In this document: piece by piece, positions 53,044 through 64,000 of the stretch
Layout: every line of letters begins with the position of its first letter
Position numbering within the stretch: the first letter of the stretch is position 1
DNA from: Erigeron canadensis
Lineage: Eukaryota > Streptophyta > Magnoliopsida > Asterales > Asteraceae
Length of the DNA stretch: 64,000 nt
NCBI RefSeq assembly: GCF_010389155.1
Contig: NC_057768.1
Location: 48,029,633 to 48,093,632 of the forward strand
Direction: 5' to 3'
Notes under the pieces: generated by a model
What the model saw: the letters and a program-made list of their open reading frames with translations, nothing else
The model's database searches: none
Told to the model about the DNA's origin: nothing
Made by a program: the position numbers and the translations under genes

Positions 53044-53056
53044 TTATCATATTATT

Positions 53057-53499
53057 CAATGGTGTATTTGATTTTAAAAAGGAGAGACATATGTATGTAG
53101 AAAAGTGATAACAAAATGCAATGCGAATATATCAATATAAACTCATATCGATCTGGACATAAGGCTAATTAAAAGCTATCACTAGCTATATTGATTTGTT
53201 TAGCTCAATATTTTCTTAGAATCATTTTTAACTCACCACACTCAATGTAGTAATGACTCTAGCAATGCATTGACCAACGTGATTTAATGATTTTAGAACT
53301 CTATATAATGATCCACAATTCGAAAGTGTCAATGGATGTTCAAATTCGGATATTCGGATATCCATATGATTTCGAATCGGATTTTGGAATTATTCATATT
53401 GTGATTCCAAATACGAATATTTTAAACACACTAATTAAAAGGACTTATTTATTCCATTGATAACTACCGCGTGAAAAGATAAATCTATAATTTACTATA
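53057..53499. other. Intergenic DNA, nothing recognised
   Basis: There are repeated TTCGGAT-type words near 53345-53390, possibly a transposon relic. No gene. Confidence 0.35.
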
Positions 53500-53507
53500 C
53501 TTGTTAC

Positions 53508-54245
53508 TCAGGGCCGGTTCTGAGTTATCTGATGTTATGGGCGAGATAACTAAAATTTGCCCCATATAGAAATTTATAAGCAAACGACCTAAGCTTTTAT
53601 AACATTGTCAAACTGGGACTCATCAATACATCTGATCTTATGAAATTAAAATTTATGAATTGAGAAAAGGTTTCACATTACATTACAAGTACCTAATAAA
53701 TAAAGCTTGTTATCGAAGTACATGAGTAATAAAATAATTAATTGTAACCTTTTGATTAGTATTTAGTTTTTAAATCACAATTTATTGAACATGTAATAAA
53801 ATGTTGACAATTACAACATCAAATCCTTTATCAGACAAAAAGTAAAATAAATATCATACGTAAAATAATTAAATAAACCATCAATGGCTTAAAATATAAA
53901 GCAATCCTAAATAACAAAGCAAATGGATAAATTGAAAATATGGGCTAGTCAAAAGAGCTCCATAATTTTTCCTCACAAAAAGTTTAGGGACTAATATTAA
54001 CTTTTAGATTATCATAAAGGTTTTAAAAACAAAAAAGAAAACGGAAGTGATAAAATGTGTATTGTGTATCATCTTCTTCATAAACACTCACCTAAGATTA
54101 AAACGGAAACTTGAGTTCTATTTTCATTTTAAATTTTACCATAACAACATAAAACATATTTCAAGTATGATAAAATATTGTTTAGACCTTATGCCCCTAA
54201 TTACAGGGTTGTCGCCCAACCCGTCCGTATGCAGGGCCGGCCCTG
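53508..54245. mobile_element. Non-autonomous hAT-type element
   Basis: The ends are CAGGGCCGG (53509) and CCGGCCCTG (to 54245), inverted repeats of a common hAT terminus. Flanking octamers CTTGTTAC and CTTGTTAG differ by one base, consistent with an 8-bp duplication. The interior (GGGCGAGATAAC, GTCGCCCAACCCG) has no transposase frame. Confidence 0.75.
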
Positions 54246-55257
54246 CTTGTTAGACAATTGAGATGTTACATGCTCGAATAAACTTGATATTTATACACTG
54301 TTTTAATGGTTTTAAGGTAGCAAACTTTCAAGATATGTCTAAGATAAATCCAAAATTACAAGTGAGAGGGTTCCATAATTCCATTTAAGACTACTTCAAC
54401 CCGAACCAACTATTAACCACCCCAACCAACTTTATTATGCGAGCTCAACTTATTTAGATTTAGTCCCATCTATTAATCATCCATATGGGCTCAACTAATT
54501 TAGATTTTAGCATGTCTTTTGAATCCTGTTAGATTTTAATAATTAATTTTTACCCAATGTTGAGAATTTATAGAATGAGTTTGTTTGTTTGTTTTTGTTT
54601 TTTGTTTTTTTTACTCTATTCTTGTGTTTCATAGGTCCTCTATATATGTGTTGTTAGCTTTCGTCTAAATTTCCCGATTTTGGTAAGTCATATTACTTCT
54701 AATTACAGTGATATCCTATGTTTTAAATTTAAGGACCTTTTTCATTAAAGCGTGACAGAAAATAGTTAAGTTTGCTCGAAAAATTTTCCATGTTATATAT
54801 TAATTTATCCCGGTAACAATGATGTATTGCAAGGCTAAGTCGGTGGAGATTTTCAAAGAAGAAGTAATTTGCACAATAAATAGTAAAATTAAATCAATAT
54901 GTAACATCTTACAAACAATACGTGTCCAACGAGGCAACGATATTAACACATGTGGTCTATCTATATTAATTAAACACTCTGGCTATACCTTATAATTACC
55001 AATGGATAGTTAAATACTACCAAAATACATGTACATCTTATTCCACAAAGAGGGGAATTTCTAAGCAAATAGAACCAACTAGGTCAATTTCCCAAAAAAG
55101 AAGATCCAAAACATAACTGTCCTATGATGTACTAGGTTTAAGCAAGATGTATCTTCACAAGCCCGATAAAAATTTGTGTAGATCGTAGGTGGGTCTAGCC
55201 ATATCCCATATGATGGTAGTATTTCAAAGAATCATGTATCATCCCATCCACTCACCT
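54246..55257. other. Intergenic DNA, nothing recognised
   Basis: No reading frame, RNA gene or defined repeat. Confidence 0.4.
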
Positions 55258-55360
55258 CGAAGATGGTTTAGTGGTTTAAGATATCTAAGATTTGAATCCT
55301 GCTAGACACAATCTTGAAGGTGGTCAAACAAAGGTTTGAATACAGGTATGAGTTACCCCA
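55258..55360 (+). mobile_element. Possible SINE fragment (tRNA-like head)
   Basis: GATGGTTTAGTGGTTTAAG resembles an A box, and AAGATTTGAATCCTGC at 55287-55302 a B box, but they are closer together than usual. The tail is not clear. Confidence 0.4.
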
Positions 55361-55988
55361 GTAAGGTCACGTACATTTCAGTCATAAAGACTCGCATTCT
55401 CCTAGTAATAACATAAACAGAAAGAATTCCATTCTTTTTAGAGATCATCCTATCCACATAGTTTTTTTGTCTCGCGAAGATTTTCTACCATTTCATATAT
55501 GGAGTAACACCTTTGATCCACTTTCCGTAAGTAGACCATTTCCATCATGCATGTAATTAACAACATCAATAAATCATACTCATGGATTCATAGAGTTAAA
55601 TGTGGTTACTATATATAGAACTTCTATCAGTTCGGGCTAAAAGTATTTGATCCTTAGTTCCTTACTAATTCAAAGTGGTGTATCATAAGTTAGAGAGTGA
55701 TAATTAATTAAAATTCCATCTTTAAACAAACTCATATCCAAGTTCCCCTGCCTTTTTTTTATTTGCTTATCCGTATTCGTGTTAAGTAGAAATAGTACAT
55801 GATAAATATACTTATCAATTCAAAATGCCACAACTAACTGAAATTAACACATTGCTCTTCATTTGTTATACAATAATTGAATTGAATTGAAATTTCAAAA
55901 TAGTCAGATTCATCATCATATATATGCCCTTGCTAGATATGAAACATAGACCAAATAATACATGCATTCCGGTACAGTTTGTGTTAAA

Positions 55989-56012
55989 CTAGCATATGCG
56001 CGCATGATGCAG
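55989..56012 (-). mobile_element. Helitron-like 3' terminus on the minus strand
   Basis: The minus strand reads GCATCATGCGCGCATATG followed by CTAG (55989-55992) and T. The body would continue to the right and is interrupted by the hAT MITE at 56059. Confidence 0.45.
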
Positions 56013-56058
56013 TGGAATAGTTGCGGCGGCAATAGTGAGCGGCGATGGTGACGGTAGC

Positions 56059-56255
56059 CAGAGGCGGTACCAGGAAAAAATTTCAAAAGGGGCAAACTTA
56101 GAAAACTTATGAAAAATAAATCTAAAAGGGGACACAATGTTAAAAACCTATAGAAAATTTTTAAAATTTTATGAAAAATTTAAAAATACATGACAAAATT
56201 TAAATTTGGAGTAGGGCATTGGACCCCCTTGCCCCCCCCTTTAGTACCGCCCCTG
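56059..56255. mobile_element. hAT-type MITE with perfect 8-bp target-site duplication
   Basis: It starts CAGAGGCGGTACCAGG and ends AGTACCGCCCCTG, inverted repeats with one mismatch in the first seven bases. ACGGTAGC flanks it on both sides (56051-56058 and 56256-56263). It is 197 bp and non-coding. Confidence 0.9.
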
Positions 56256-56263
56256 ACGGTAGC

Positions 56264-57438
56264 GTTGTGGTTATTAATGTCGTAGAAGTTTTGGATATAA
56301 AAGAGATAATGTAGTTATTTAAGAGTTAAAGTTAGTTATTGTAAATTGGGTTCATTAATAATATTATAGGTATTTCAAGTAGACATGATAAGTAACGTTT
56401 TGAAGTTATCAACAAACTTGGTTAAAAAATTAAGAAACTAAATTAGTATCCCAAGAGCTTTTCCAATGGTGATTAAATCACCACTTCTTTCTCACTACAT
56501 CACGTTTTTGTTCAATTCCCCACCTCAATCATACATTTACCTTACACATTTTGTCAACCCCCTATTAACTAAAACAAAACAAAAGCATGCAAAATTTATA
56601 TTAATTTGTTAACAAAGAGCGTTGATCCATATGATTTCTCTCATAAGAAAGAGCCACATTTTCCTCTATGGTGACGACTGACGAGCTTAATGACGGTGTC
56701 ACAACTCACAACAGGATAAGCCCGTAAGTCCGTAACGAAGTAGTGATACTACCACAAAGAGTGGCCTAAGATTATACGAGTATACAATTGACCTAAATAT
56801 ATTGATATTTGCCATAAAAAAGTTTTTGGGTTTAGCCTTTTAGGTAACACCGTAACACTAACATGAAGTTTAAGTTTTATAGATTTAGACATAATACTTC
56901 ATTTAGATTTTAGACGTAAGACGTTTTGTAAAAACACCCATACCACAATACACCCACATGGCCACATCCAATCATCCATATACGTTCTTATTTGTATTTG
57001 TTTTCCAAAAAACAAAATTTATTAGTTGAGTTTGTAACGGAATCTTGATTCTCACGGTTTCCTTCTTGGCTGTACGGTAACACCAATTATCAAAAAAATA
57101 AAAAAAATAATAAATAGAAAAACCCAATCAATCCAAACAGGGTGTGCCAACCAATGGGTCCCAACCACTTTATTTGAGCTGTATGGAAATTGACCCCACT
57201 TTCACTGATTCTCTTGGTTCATGTTATCATCTCTCTTTCTCTTTTTTCACAACTCAACAATCACACACACTCTGCAGCTACCTAGTCACACCACCACCAA
57301 CAACCAATTCTCATCACTGCATAAAGTTCATCATATCTATATTTCCGGCTAGTTTATAGATCTACATTTCTGTTAATCACTTTCTCATTCTTACATACAT
57401 ATATACATAGATATAGATAGATATATAATATATCCGCC
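56264..57438. other. Intergenic DNA and 5' region of KLCR
   Basis: From about 57220 it becomes rich in CT and CACACA/CACCACCA, as in plant 5' UTRs. No separate gene. The small frame at 57144-57359 is in this leader and not supported. Confidence 0.4.
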
Positions 57439-60400
57439 ATGCCTGGTTTAGTCTCCGTCAAAACACCGCCACGTATCACAATCCCCGACGACAACCAAAG
57501 CCACCAGATCCGGCCAACTCCGGACCGTGCAGAATCAATCAACACCAAAACAGCTTCACCGGCGCAACGACGGCCTCCGTCACCATCACCGTCATCATCA
57601 CGCGCCAAGCCGTCACCAGATCGGAGCTCCGGAAAGAAGAAATCACCCGAAAAACACTCGCTGCTCGACGAGTCATCACTAGACAATCCAGATCTCGGTC
57701 CGTTTCTGTTAAAACTCGCGCGTGACACAATCGCGTCTGGTGATGGACCGAGCAAGGCGTTAGACTACGCGCTTCGCGCGTCGAAGTCGTTTGAACGATG
57801 CGCAGTTGAAGGTGAACCGAGTCTAGATCTGGCTATGTGTTTACATGTTGTTGCGGCGATTTATTGTAGTTTGGGAAAGTTTGAAGAGGCGATTCCGGTA
57901 TTGGATAGAGCGATTAAAGTTCCAGAAGTTTCGAGAGGCGCGGATCATGCTTTAGCTGCTTTTTCGGGGTATATGCAACTCGGTGATACTCATTCTATGT
58001 TAGGCCAGCTTGATCGCTCTATCGAGTGTTATAAGGAAGGTTTGAAGATTCAAATGGAGGCCTTAGGTGATACAGATCCTCGTGTAGCTGAAACTTGCAG
58101 GTTCCATTTTTACTATCTTTAATTTCTCATTATTATTATTATATTTTGTCACTGATGTTATTTATTTGCACTATATTTCCATTGCTTCATTTTGTCATTT
58201 AACTGCTGTCTACTTGTTTTGTTTCATGATTTTCTATATCCTAGATACAATAAATAGTTATATATTTCAAGGTTGAATTCAGATGTTAAAAACATTTTAG
58301 CCAGATACATTCCTGAATGTTCATCCCATTTTGTATTTTTTTTTTGTTTATTGTTTTTATATATATATGTGGATTCAAGTTGAGAAATGTAGTTTAAATA
58401 TACATGCTACTTTCTTTTATGTTCCGAATGAACCGCATGAACATTAAATTGATCAATTTACCTCACCTTTTTTCAGCAATTACTATCAATTTGTTTACTT
58501 AATACTTAAACAGTAGAATTGAAAACCGGAAATGACATTTGTAGTCAGTAGACTGAAAACAGTACACCTGTCGCTTTTTATAGCTTACTTATTAATAAAT
58601 TTCTTGATTTACACAATCAAGTCGAAATCACATACCAACAGCAGGTAGATTCTATAACACCTGCTAACAGCCTAGCAGCATTCAGCCACAGTGCATAGAC
58701 TATTTGCTATTTGGAATGCTTAAAATTTTAGAATTAATGATTTTTCCCTTCAACTATGTAGATACTTGGCTGAGGCCCATGTCCAAGCAATGCAATTTGA
58801 TGAAGCTGAGACCTTGTGCAAAAGAACCCTTGAAATCCATAGAGTGCACAGTCCACCTGCATCTCTTGAAGAAGCAGCTGATAGGCGATTAATGGCTCTC
58901 ATATGTGAGGCAAAAGGTGATTATGAAGCAGCCCTGGAACACCTTGTACTTGCCAGCATGGCAATGATTGCCAATGGACAAGATAATGAAGTTGCTGCAA
59001 TTGATCTCAGCATAGGCAACATTTATTTGTCGCTCTCACGTTTTGATGAAGCCGTGTTCTCTTATCAAAAGGCGCTTACTGTCTTCAAAGCGTCAAAGGG
59101 TGACAACCACCCTTCAGTTGCTTCTGTTTTTGTACGCCTTGCTGACCTGTACCACAAGACTGGAAAACTGCGAGAATCTAGATCGTATTGTGAAAATGCC
59201 CTTAGAATATACGCAAAACCTGTGCCTGGGACTACTCCAGAAGATATAGCCAGTGGTATGACAGAAATTTCAGCAATATATGAATCTTTTAATGAACCTG
59301 AGGAGGCATTGAGGTTGTTGCAGAAATCAATGAAACTTTTGGAGGACAAGCCCGGCCAGCAAAGTACTATTGCAGGAGTAGAAGCACGAATGGGTGTCAT
59401 GTTTTATATGGTGGGAAGGTATGAAGAAGCAAGAGGAGCTTTCGAAAGTGCTGTTGCCAAACTAAGGGCTAGCGGAGAAAGAAAATCAGCATTTTTTGGG
59501 GTTGTTCTGAACCAGATGGGGTTGGCTTCGGTACAACTCTTCAAGATAGATGAAGCTGCTGAACTGTTTGAGGAAGCCAGGGAAATCCTTGAACAGGAGT
59601 GTGGGCCTTGTCACCAAGATACCCTTGGAGTATACAGCAATCTTGCTGCAACATATGATGCTTTGGGAAGGTATATATCTCATTTTATTACCATCATCTT
59701 CTTTAGTTGGTTCTAGTATTTATACCAACTCCATTCCTAAATCAGTCAATCCACTAGAATTCCATGGTGAACTTTTTGAAATGAATCAAAATATTTTTGA
59801 AATCGACTTGTTTCGGACCTAAATTGTCTATTTATTATTTTGTTAAGGATTTCTTCTAGGAGAGAAATGCATCTAAAGAGAAAGATGAATCACGATGAAT
59901 AGATAAAACATAGCTAGTTAGACTTTTTTTTTCCCGGAATCTTTCGGATACTTTTTGCCTGACTTAGTTTAGTACCTTATTAGTTGTAGTTTCATGACTC
60001 AGTTTAACCAAGGATTAAACTAAAGTCATGTAACTAAGTATCTTCATGATGTGGAAGAGGACAGAGAATAACTAATTCTGCTTTATGTTTATATCTCATT
60101 TATTGCCCATCTTTTTTATATGGGATTATTTGCATTAAGATTACACTCTGGATGACTTTCAACTTGTTTGACCCATTTGAACTTCATGTGGCTAATAATT
60201 TTTCCATTTCATCTCTTTGACCTGCTAGAAGTTAAAGTCGGCACAAATAGAAGTATAGAACCATTCATAAGTTAATGGATCAAAATTACACGCTCTAACT
60301 GTACCCGTTACGCACAAGGACTAGTAGAAGGGATGGGCTAGTACCACGTGCGACCCACATGTAATGTGAGTACCGGGTTAAACATAATTGAGGTAGTCTC

Positions 60401-60632
60401 GGTTTTTGAGAAGCAATTTTCTACAATACTTTGGCTGTATTGCAACCTTGCACATGCAATCACGTGGGACTAATTCATGTGGTGTGAGTACCAGGTACAA
60501 TACATCCGATGTGTGACGGAACTTCGAGTAGATGGTTAAGCCATACATCTAGTGTGTAATGTGTTTTGACCACTGCTTATGAACATATGGCCGGAGAGGG
60601 GATGCCTATTGTAACTACATATGTTTTTCTGA

Positions 60633-60663
<31 letters not shown>

Positions 60664-61224
60664 GTGTGCCTGTGAGGTAAAAGTAGAACTTCTAGAGAGA
60701 GAAAGTTGTGTTTAGTGCAATACTACTAGAACTCTAGAAGGAAAACAATATACTTGCTGATTTCACGCGGACTACACCGCTGTAGTAGTTACATATTTTC
60801 AAATCTTAAATACTTGCTGAAAGTTGAAATAGATAGTAGTCTACTAGACGAGACTCTAGAGAAACTCAAATGCTCTCAATAGGTTTATATTATGTTATTG
60901 CTAGGTGGTACACGACATCAAGTCTTCTAACTTAATGACTACGCTTCTTGATCGTGACATGAATCTCTAATACATGAATTATACAGAGTTGAAGATGCAA
61001 TTGAGATTTTGGAGTATGTTCTTAAATTAAGAGAAGAAAAGCTTGGAACAGCAAACCCAGATTTTGACGACGAGAAAAAAAGGCTAGCAGAGCTCCTGAA
61101 AGAGGCAGGAAGGTCACGCAACAAGAAAGCAAAGTCACTTGAAAACCTAATAGATCCCAATTCAAAGAGGACAAAGAAAGAAACTTCATCAAAGAAATGG
61201 TCTGCCTTCGGATTTAGAAGCTAA
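57439..61224 (+). CDS. KLCR: Kinesin light chain-related TPR protein (KLCR/CMU)
   Basis: Three exons, 57439-58100, 58762-59670 and 60987-61224, give 602 aa, close to the family length. GT-AG joins keep frame. The protein begins MPGLVSVKTPP, as plant KLCR proteins do. Residues 1-75 are disordered, Ser/Pro/Lys rich. The rest is a chain of tetratricopeptide repeats (motifs such as LGKFEEAIPVLDRAI, LGQLDRSIECYKEGL, LSRFDEAVFSYQKAL, VGRYEEARGAFESAV). A charged Lys/Glu C-terminus ends in ...KKWSAFGFRS. TPR solenoids mediate protein binding. In Arabidopsis these proteins sit on cortical microtubules and keep cellulose synthase tracks and IQD partners in place. They lack the animal kinesin-light-chain coiled coil and are not proven motor cargo adaptors. 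Intron 2 holds a (GT)n(AT)n microsatellite. Confidence 0.95.
60632..60662. repeat. (GT)n(AT)n microsatellite in KLCR intron 2
   Basis: A run of GTGTGTGT passes directly into ATATATAT, about 30 bases in all. It is likely polymorphic. Confidence 0.8.
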
Positions 61225-61647
61225 AAAACATAAAGAAAACTTTTTTCCTAATATATTCGCTAATTACTATTTACCACCCCCTTCAATTATCAAGCATACG
61301 ATGTGCATCATAGAAGATGGTGTTATGTGTATAGTGTTTCTTCTGATTCTCTCATCATTTGATTGACACCCCTTTTTTTTTTCCTATTCTTTTTCTCGTT
61401 CTTTGGGGCTTTGAGTTTGTTTCCTTAATCTGTTGTACGGAATGGAATATATTTTATTTGTGATTTCTGATATTTCTATCTATATATCTCCTTTCTTTCT
61501 TTCTTTTATATTTTATACTACCATATCAACCCGTATAATACGTGGGCAATGTAAAAAAAGTATGTTATGGCAAAATTGTTTAGATGACAGGAATGTAAAA
61601 GATCATGTATAAATTGTTAGAATTTTAAAAATATAATAGAAATATTA
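61225..61647. other. 3' UTR and downstream region of KLCR
   Basis: AT-rich downstream DNA. A sequence around 61530-61550 (AACCCGTATAATACGTGGGC) is palindrome-like and may be a decayed Helitron end. Confidence 0.35.
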
Positions 61648-61902
61648 CTCCCTCCGTCTCAATTTAATTGTCCAATTTTGACTAGTCTAGTCTTTTTCTT
61701 TCTACTTTGACCGTAAATATCTTTGTTTGTGTTATATATTAGTTGATGAAAGTTATATCAATAAAAAGTACATGTAAAACTCAATCAATTCATATATGTT
61801 ATATCAAGTGTTATATAACACAAACAAAAATATTTACGGTCAAAGTTGAAAGAAAAAGATTCAAAAAGTCAAAATTGGACACTTAATATGAGACGGAGGG
61901 AG
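61648..61902. mobile_element. Stowaway MITE
   Basis: It has perfect terminal inverted repeats CTCCCTCCGTCTCA and TGAGACGGAGGGAG with TA target-site duplications (61646-61647 and 61903-61904). The whole 255 bp is a near-complete fold-back. It is the same family as the degraded copy at 31635-31887. Non-coding. Confidence 0.95.
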
Positions 61903-62188
61903 TATTTTTTTTTAAATAAATATAGCTTCATAGAAGACAAAAGTAAATATTAGTTATGTTTAAAGATATCAAACTATGAAAAAAAAATCAAATGGTAGAA
62001 AATTATGACATCATTAAAAAAAAGAAAATGGTTAAGAAAAGATTTGGAAGTATTAAATAAGTTATTTTTTTAAAGATGATGATGTAATCACAATTCTCTT
62101 TTATTTAATATAGAGATAGAGATTTTATATTTTTATTTATATATATTTTGAACTTCCTTTCCTTTTAGTGGGAAGAATTATTTAAAAG

Positions 62189-62364
62189 AAAATGACTAAT
62201 CTTCTTAACAAAATAGCCTAAAAATCCTCTTAACATTTTAAGAAGGTGACATGTGGTATCCACTAATTCTTTTTCTTAATCTTGCCCCCTGATTTTTTTA
62301 CATGTCATAATCCAATAGTTAAGAGGATTTTTAGGCTAATTTGTTAGGAGGATTAATCATTTTC
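62189..62364. mobile_element. MITE, best-preserved copy of the AGCCTAAAAATCC family
   Basis: The left end runs AAAATGACTAATC, then TTCTTAACAAAATAGCC and TAAAAATCCTCTTAA. The right end is the inverted counterpart, from TTAAGAGGATTTTTAGGC to GATTAATCATTTT. The terminal inverted repeats are about 45 bases. Related copies are at 14735-14895 and 17480-17645. Confidence 0.8.
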
Positions 62365-64000
62365 CTTATTTAAATGCTATGGCAGTTTGATGAATACATT
62401 TCACCACGCAGTTTAACTTTTTGGAACAATTTGGATATTTGGATGTGATGTTATTACTTGAAGCATAGTATATTATGGTAAGGTTATTGTCAGTAACGAA
62501 AGTTCTATTTACCTGAGAAATGTCAGGTGGAGTTGGTGTCTCTATCCAAGTCGCCATACTTTGAAGTTCGGTGCACAATCTTAGTTGTATTAGTTCCAAG
62601 GAAGGACAAATACAATGTGTAATGACAACCTAAATGTGTAGTTCTAAGTATGGTTGTTTGCATATGCCTTCTTTTTAACGCATGTCTTTTACATGACAAA
62701 TGAATAGCAGAACAATGACAGATTTGCTATGAGCACGTAACACATTGCCACTTAGCAAAGGAACAAACCTGAATACAACTATAATCAACAAAACCAGTGA
62801 TTTAACTAGAAGTCTAAAGCAATAGAAAGAAAGGAAGAAAAGCAATGCAAGTTCACCCGTTAAATTATGTCAAGAATAGGTGAACAAAATTATGCCAGTC
62901 TTTTTGTGATTCTAGGTTACGTGGTAGTATTTAATAACGGACATGTTTAAAAAAAATTAAAGTAGGCTAATCACTTGATACATAATATTGTTAGTTATTT
63001 TATGCAATACACCCTACATGAAGTGTTTTATGTGCAATGTATTAACGTTCAATGACCATCGCAAATAGATTGGTATTTGGGATTACTTAAGATAAAGAAA
63101 ATACTTTCAAAAATAATTTACTTTTGACTTGAAGTTGGGCGTATATAAAGAGACATATTGAATGTCGTTAAAAAAATTTATGTGCAATGCCTGGAAGCAC
63201 GATTGATATATGCTAGGTTTGAAGTAATACATGAAATTGTTCCTAAATTTCAATTTAAGCTAACATAGCTTAATGCCTTAATCATCATTATCATCATAAT
63301 TGTTGGGGTTAATTCTCCCTTTCCTATGATATACGGTTTCCTTTCTGCCCCCATCCACTAATTACACTCAATTTATTACTTCTTGACATTAGGTGTGACT
63401 AGTGACCCGACCACTCTAGTTCAATAGCGCATGGCTTGCCACTTAGCTTTTACTTACGGACATGTGGCTTGTAGTATTAGAGGTTAGTCACAGTTTATCA
63501 AATATAATAATTCATATCGTCGATTGACACCATAAGTTGGCGACAATCTTACAAATGTGTCGTATTGATGGATTTATTACGTGATAAGTTAAAAATACAT
63601 GCAACTTCATATAACAATGAATAAAAGAAACCTCTATAAATCAATAACTAATTAACACCTTGAGATATATATATATATATATAACTTTGCTAATGGTCTA
63701 TGCATTACTTCGATTAGTTGTATATAAAATACTAATGGTTATACATTTAATCGTAATTTTTACTAGAGTATAGACTTGGATATGCATCCTACCAATGCTT
63801 AATTGTAAAATTACAAATATAAAATTTTCATCAACAAGGGGTTTGATCCATGGAAACCCAAAAGATAAATACTCGTACTAATTAGCCAGACACCTCACCA
63901 AATAAAATTTCAAAAGGTTACGAGTTAGTGTAAAATATTTTAAACCTTGAAAATGTGTAATTTTAAACAAGAACACGAACTTTATCAAAAGATATAGATA
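62365..64000. other. Intergenic DNA to the window end
   Basis: No supported gene. A short minus-strand stretch at 62515-62625 has leucine-rich-repeat-like translation (see findings). A (TA)n tract lies at 63665-63682. Confidence 0.4.

Noticed and set aside
54047..54253. 68-codon frame as a possible transposase fragment
   Set aside because: It crosses the right end of the hAT element and contains no transposase motif.

Overview
This window is nuclear DNA from a flowering plant, most likely a eudicot. It is AT-rich, its genes contain GT-AG introns, and the spaces between genes are full of MITEs, SINEs, Helitron ends and one LTR retrotransposon. The recognisable proteins are all plant families: an R2R3-MYB, a TIC32-like short-chain dehydrogenase, a GH37 trehalase, ER BiP and a kinesin-light-chain-related TPR protein. 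I cannot name the species.

Layout. 1-6000 holds repeats only: a tandem array of four fold-back MITEs, two Helitron-like elements, an inverted pair of one MITE family and a hAT-type element. 6024-7155 (+) is an intact two-exon R2R3-MYB gene of 266 aa. 7156-16087 is intergenic with several MITEs. 16088-20284 (-) is an eight-exon short-chain dehydrogenase of 340 aa with a tRNA-derived SINE in intron 4. 20285-27832 is intergenic with a SINE, a CACTA-type MITE and two other inverted-repeat elements. 27833-31168 (-) is an eleven-exon trehalase of 592 aa. Its intron 7 carries a duplicated piece of exon 8 with an in-frame stop. 33227-39399 (-) is a full-length, young but disabled Ty1/copia element. 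41420-44785 (+) is an intron-containing, frameshifted and 3'-truncated pseudogene of glutamine-dependent NAD+ synthetase. It converges on 45544-48857 (-), a seven-exon BiP gene of 661 aa ending in HDEL, whose promoter carries a TATA box and two exact ER-stress elements. 49200-57438 is intergenic with Helitron ends, SINEs and two hAT-type elements. 57439-61224 (+) is a three-exon KLCR gene of 602 aa. 61225-64000 is intergenic with a Stowaway MITE and another MITE.

For the four longer intact genes the exon chains were read by hand, and each closes in one frame from ATG to stop across all splice sites. The MYB gene also joins cleanly. The genes have unrelated roles (transcription, redox, trehalose breakdown, ER protein folding, microtubule/cell wall) and do not form a cluster or pathway. 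I found no candidate for a new biological system. The more notable signals are the trehalase pseudo-exon, the paired ER-stress elements of BiP, the three-fold palindromic motif in the copia leader, the NAD synthetase pseudogene and the fold-back MITE array.
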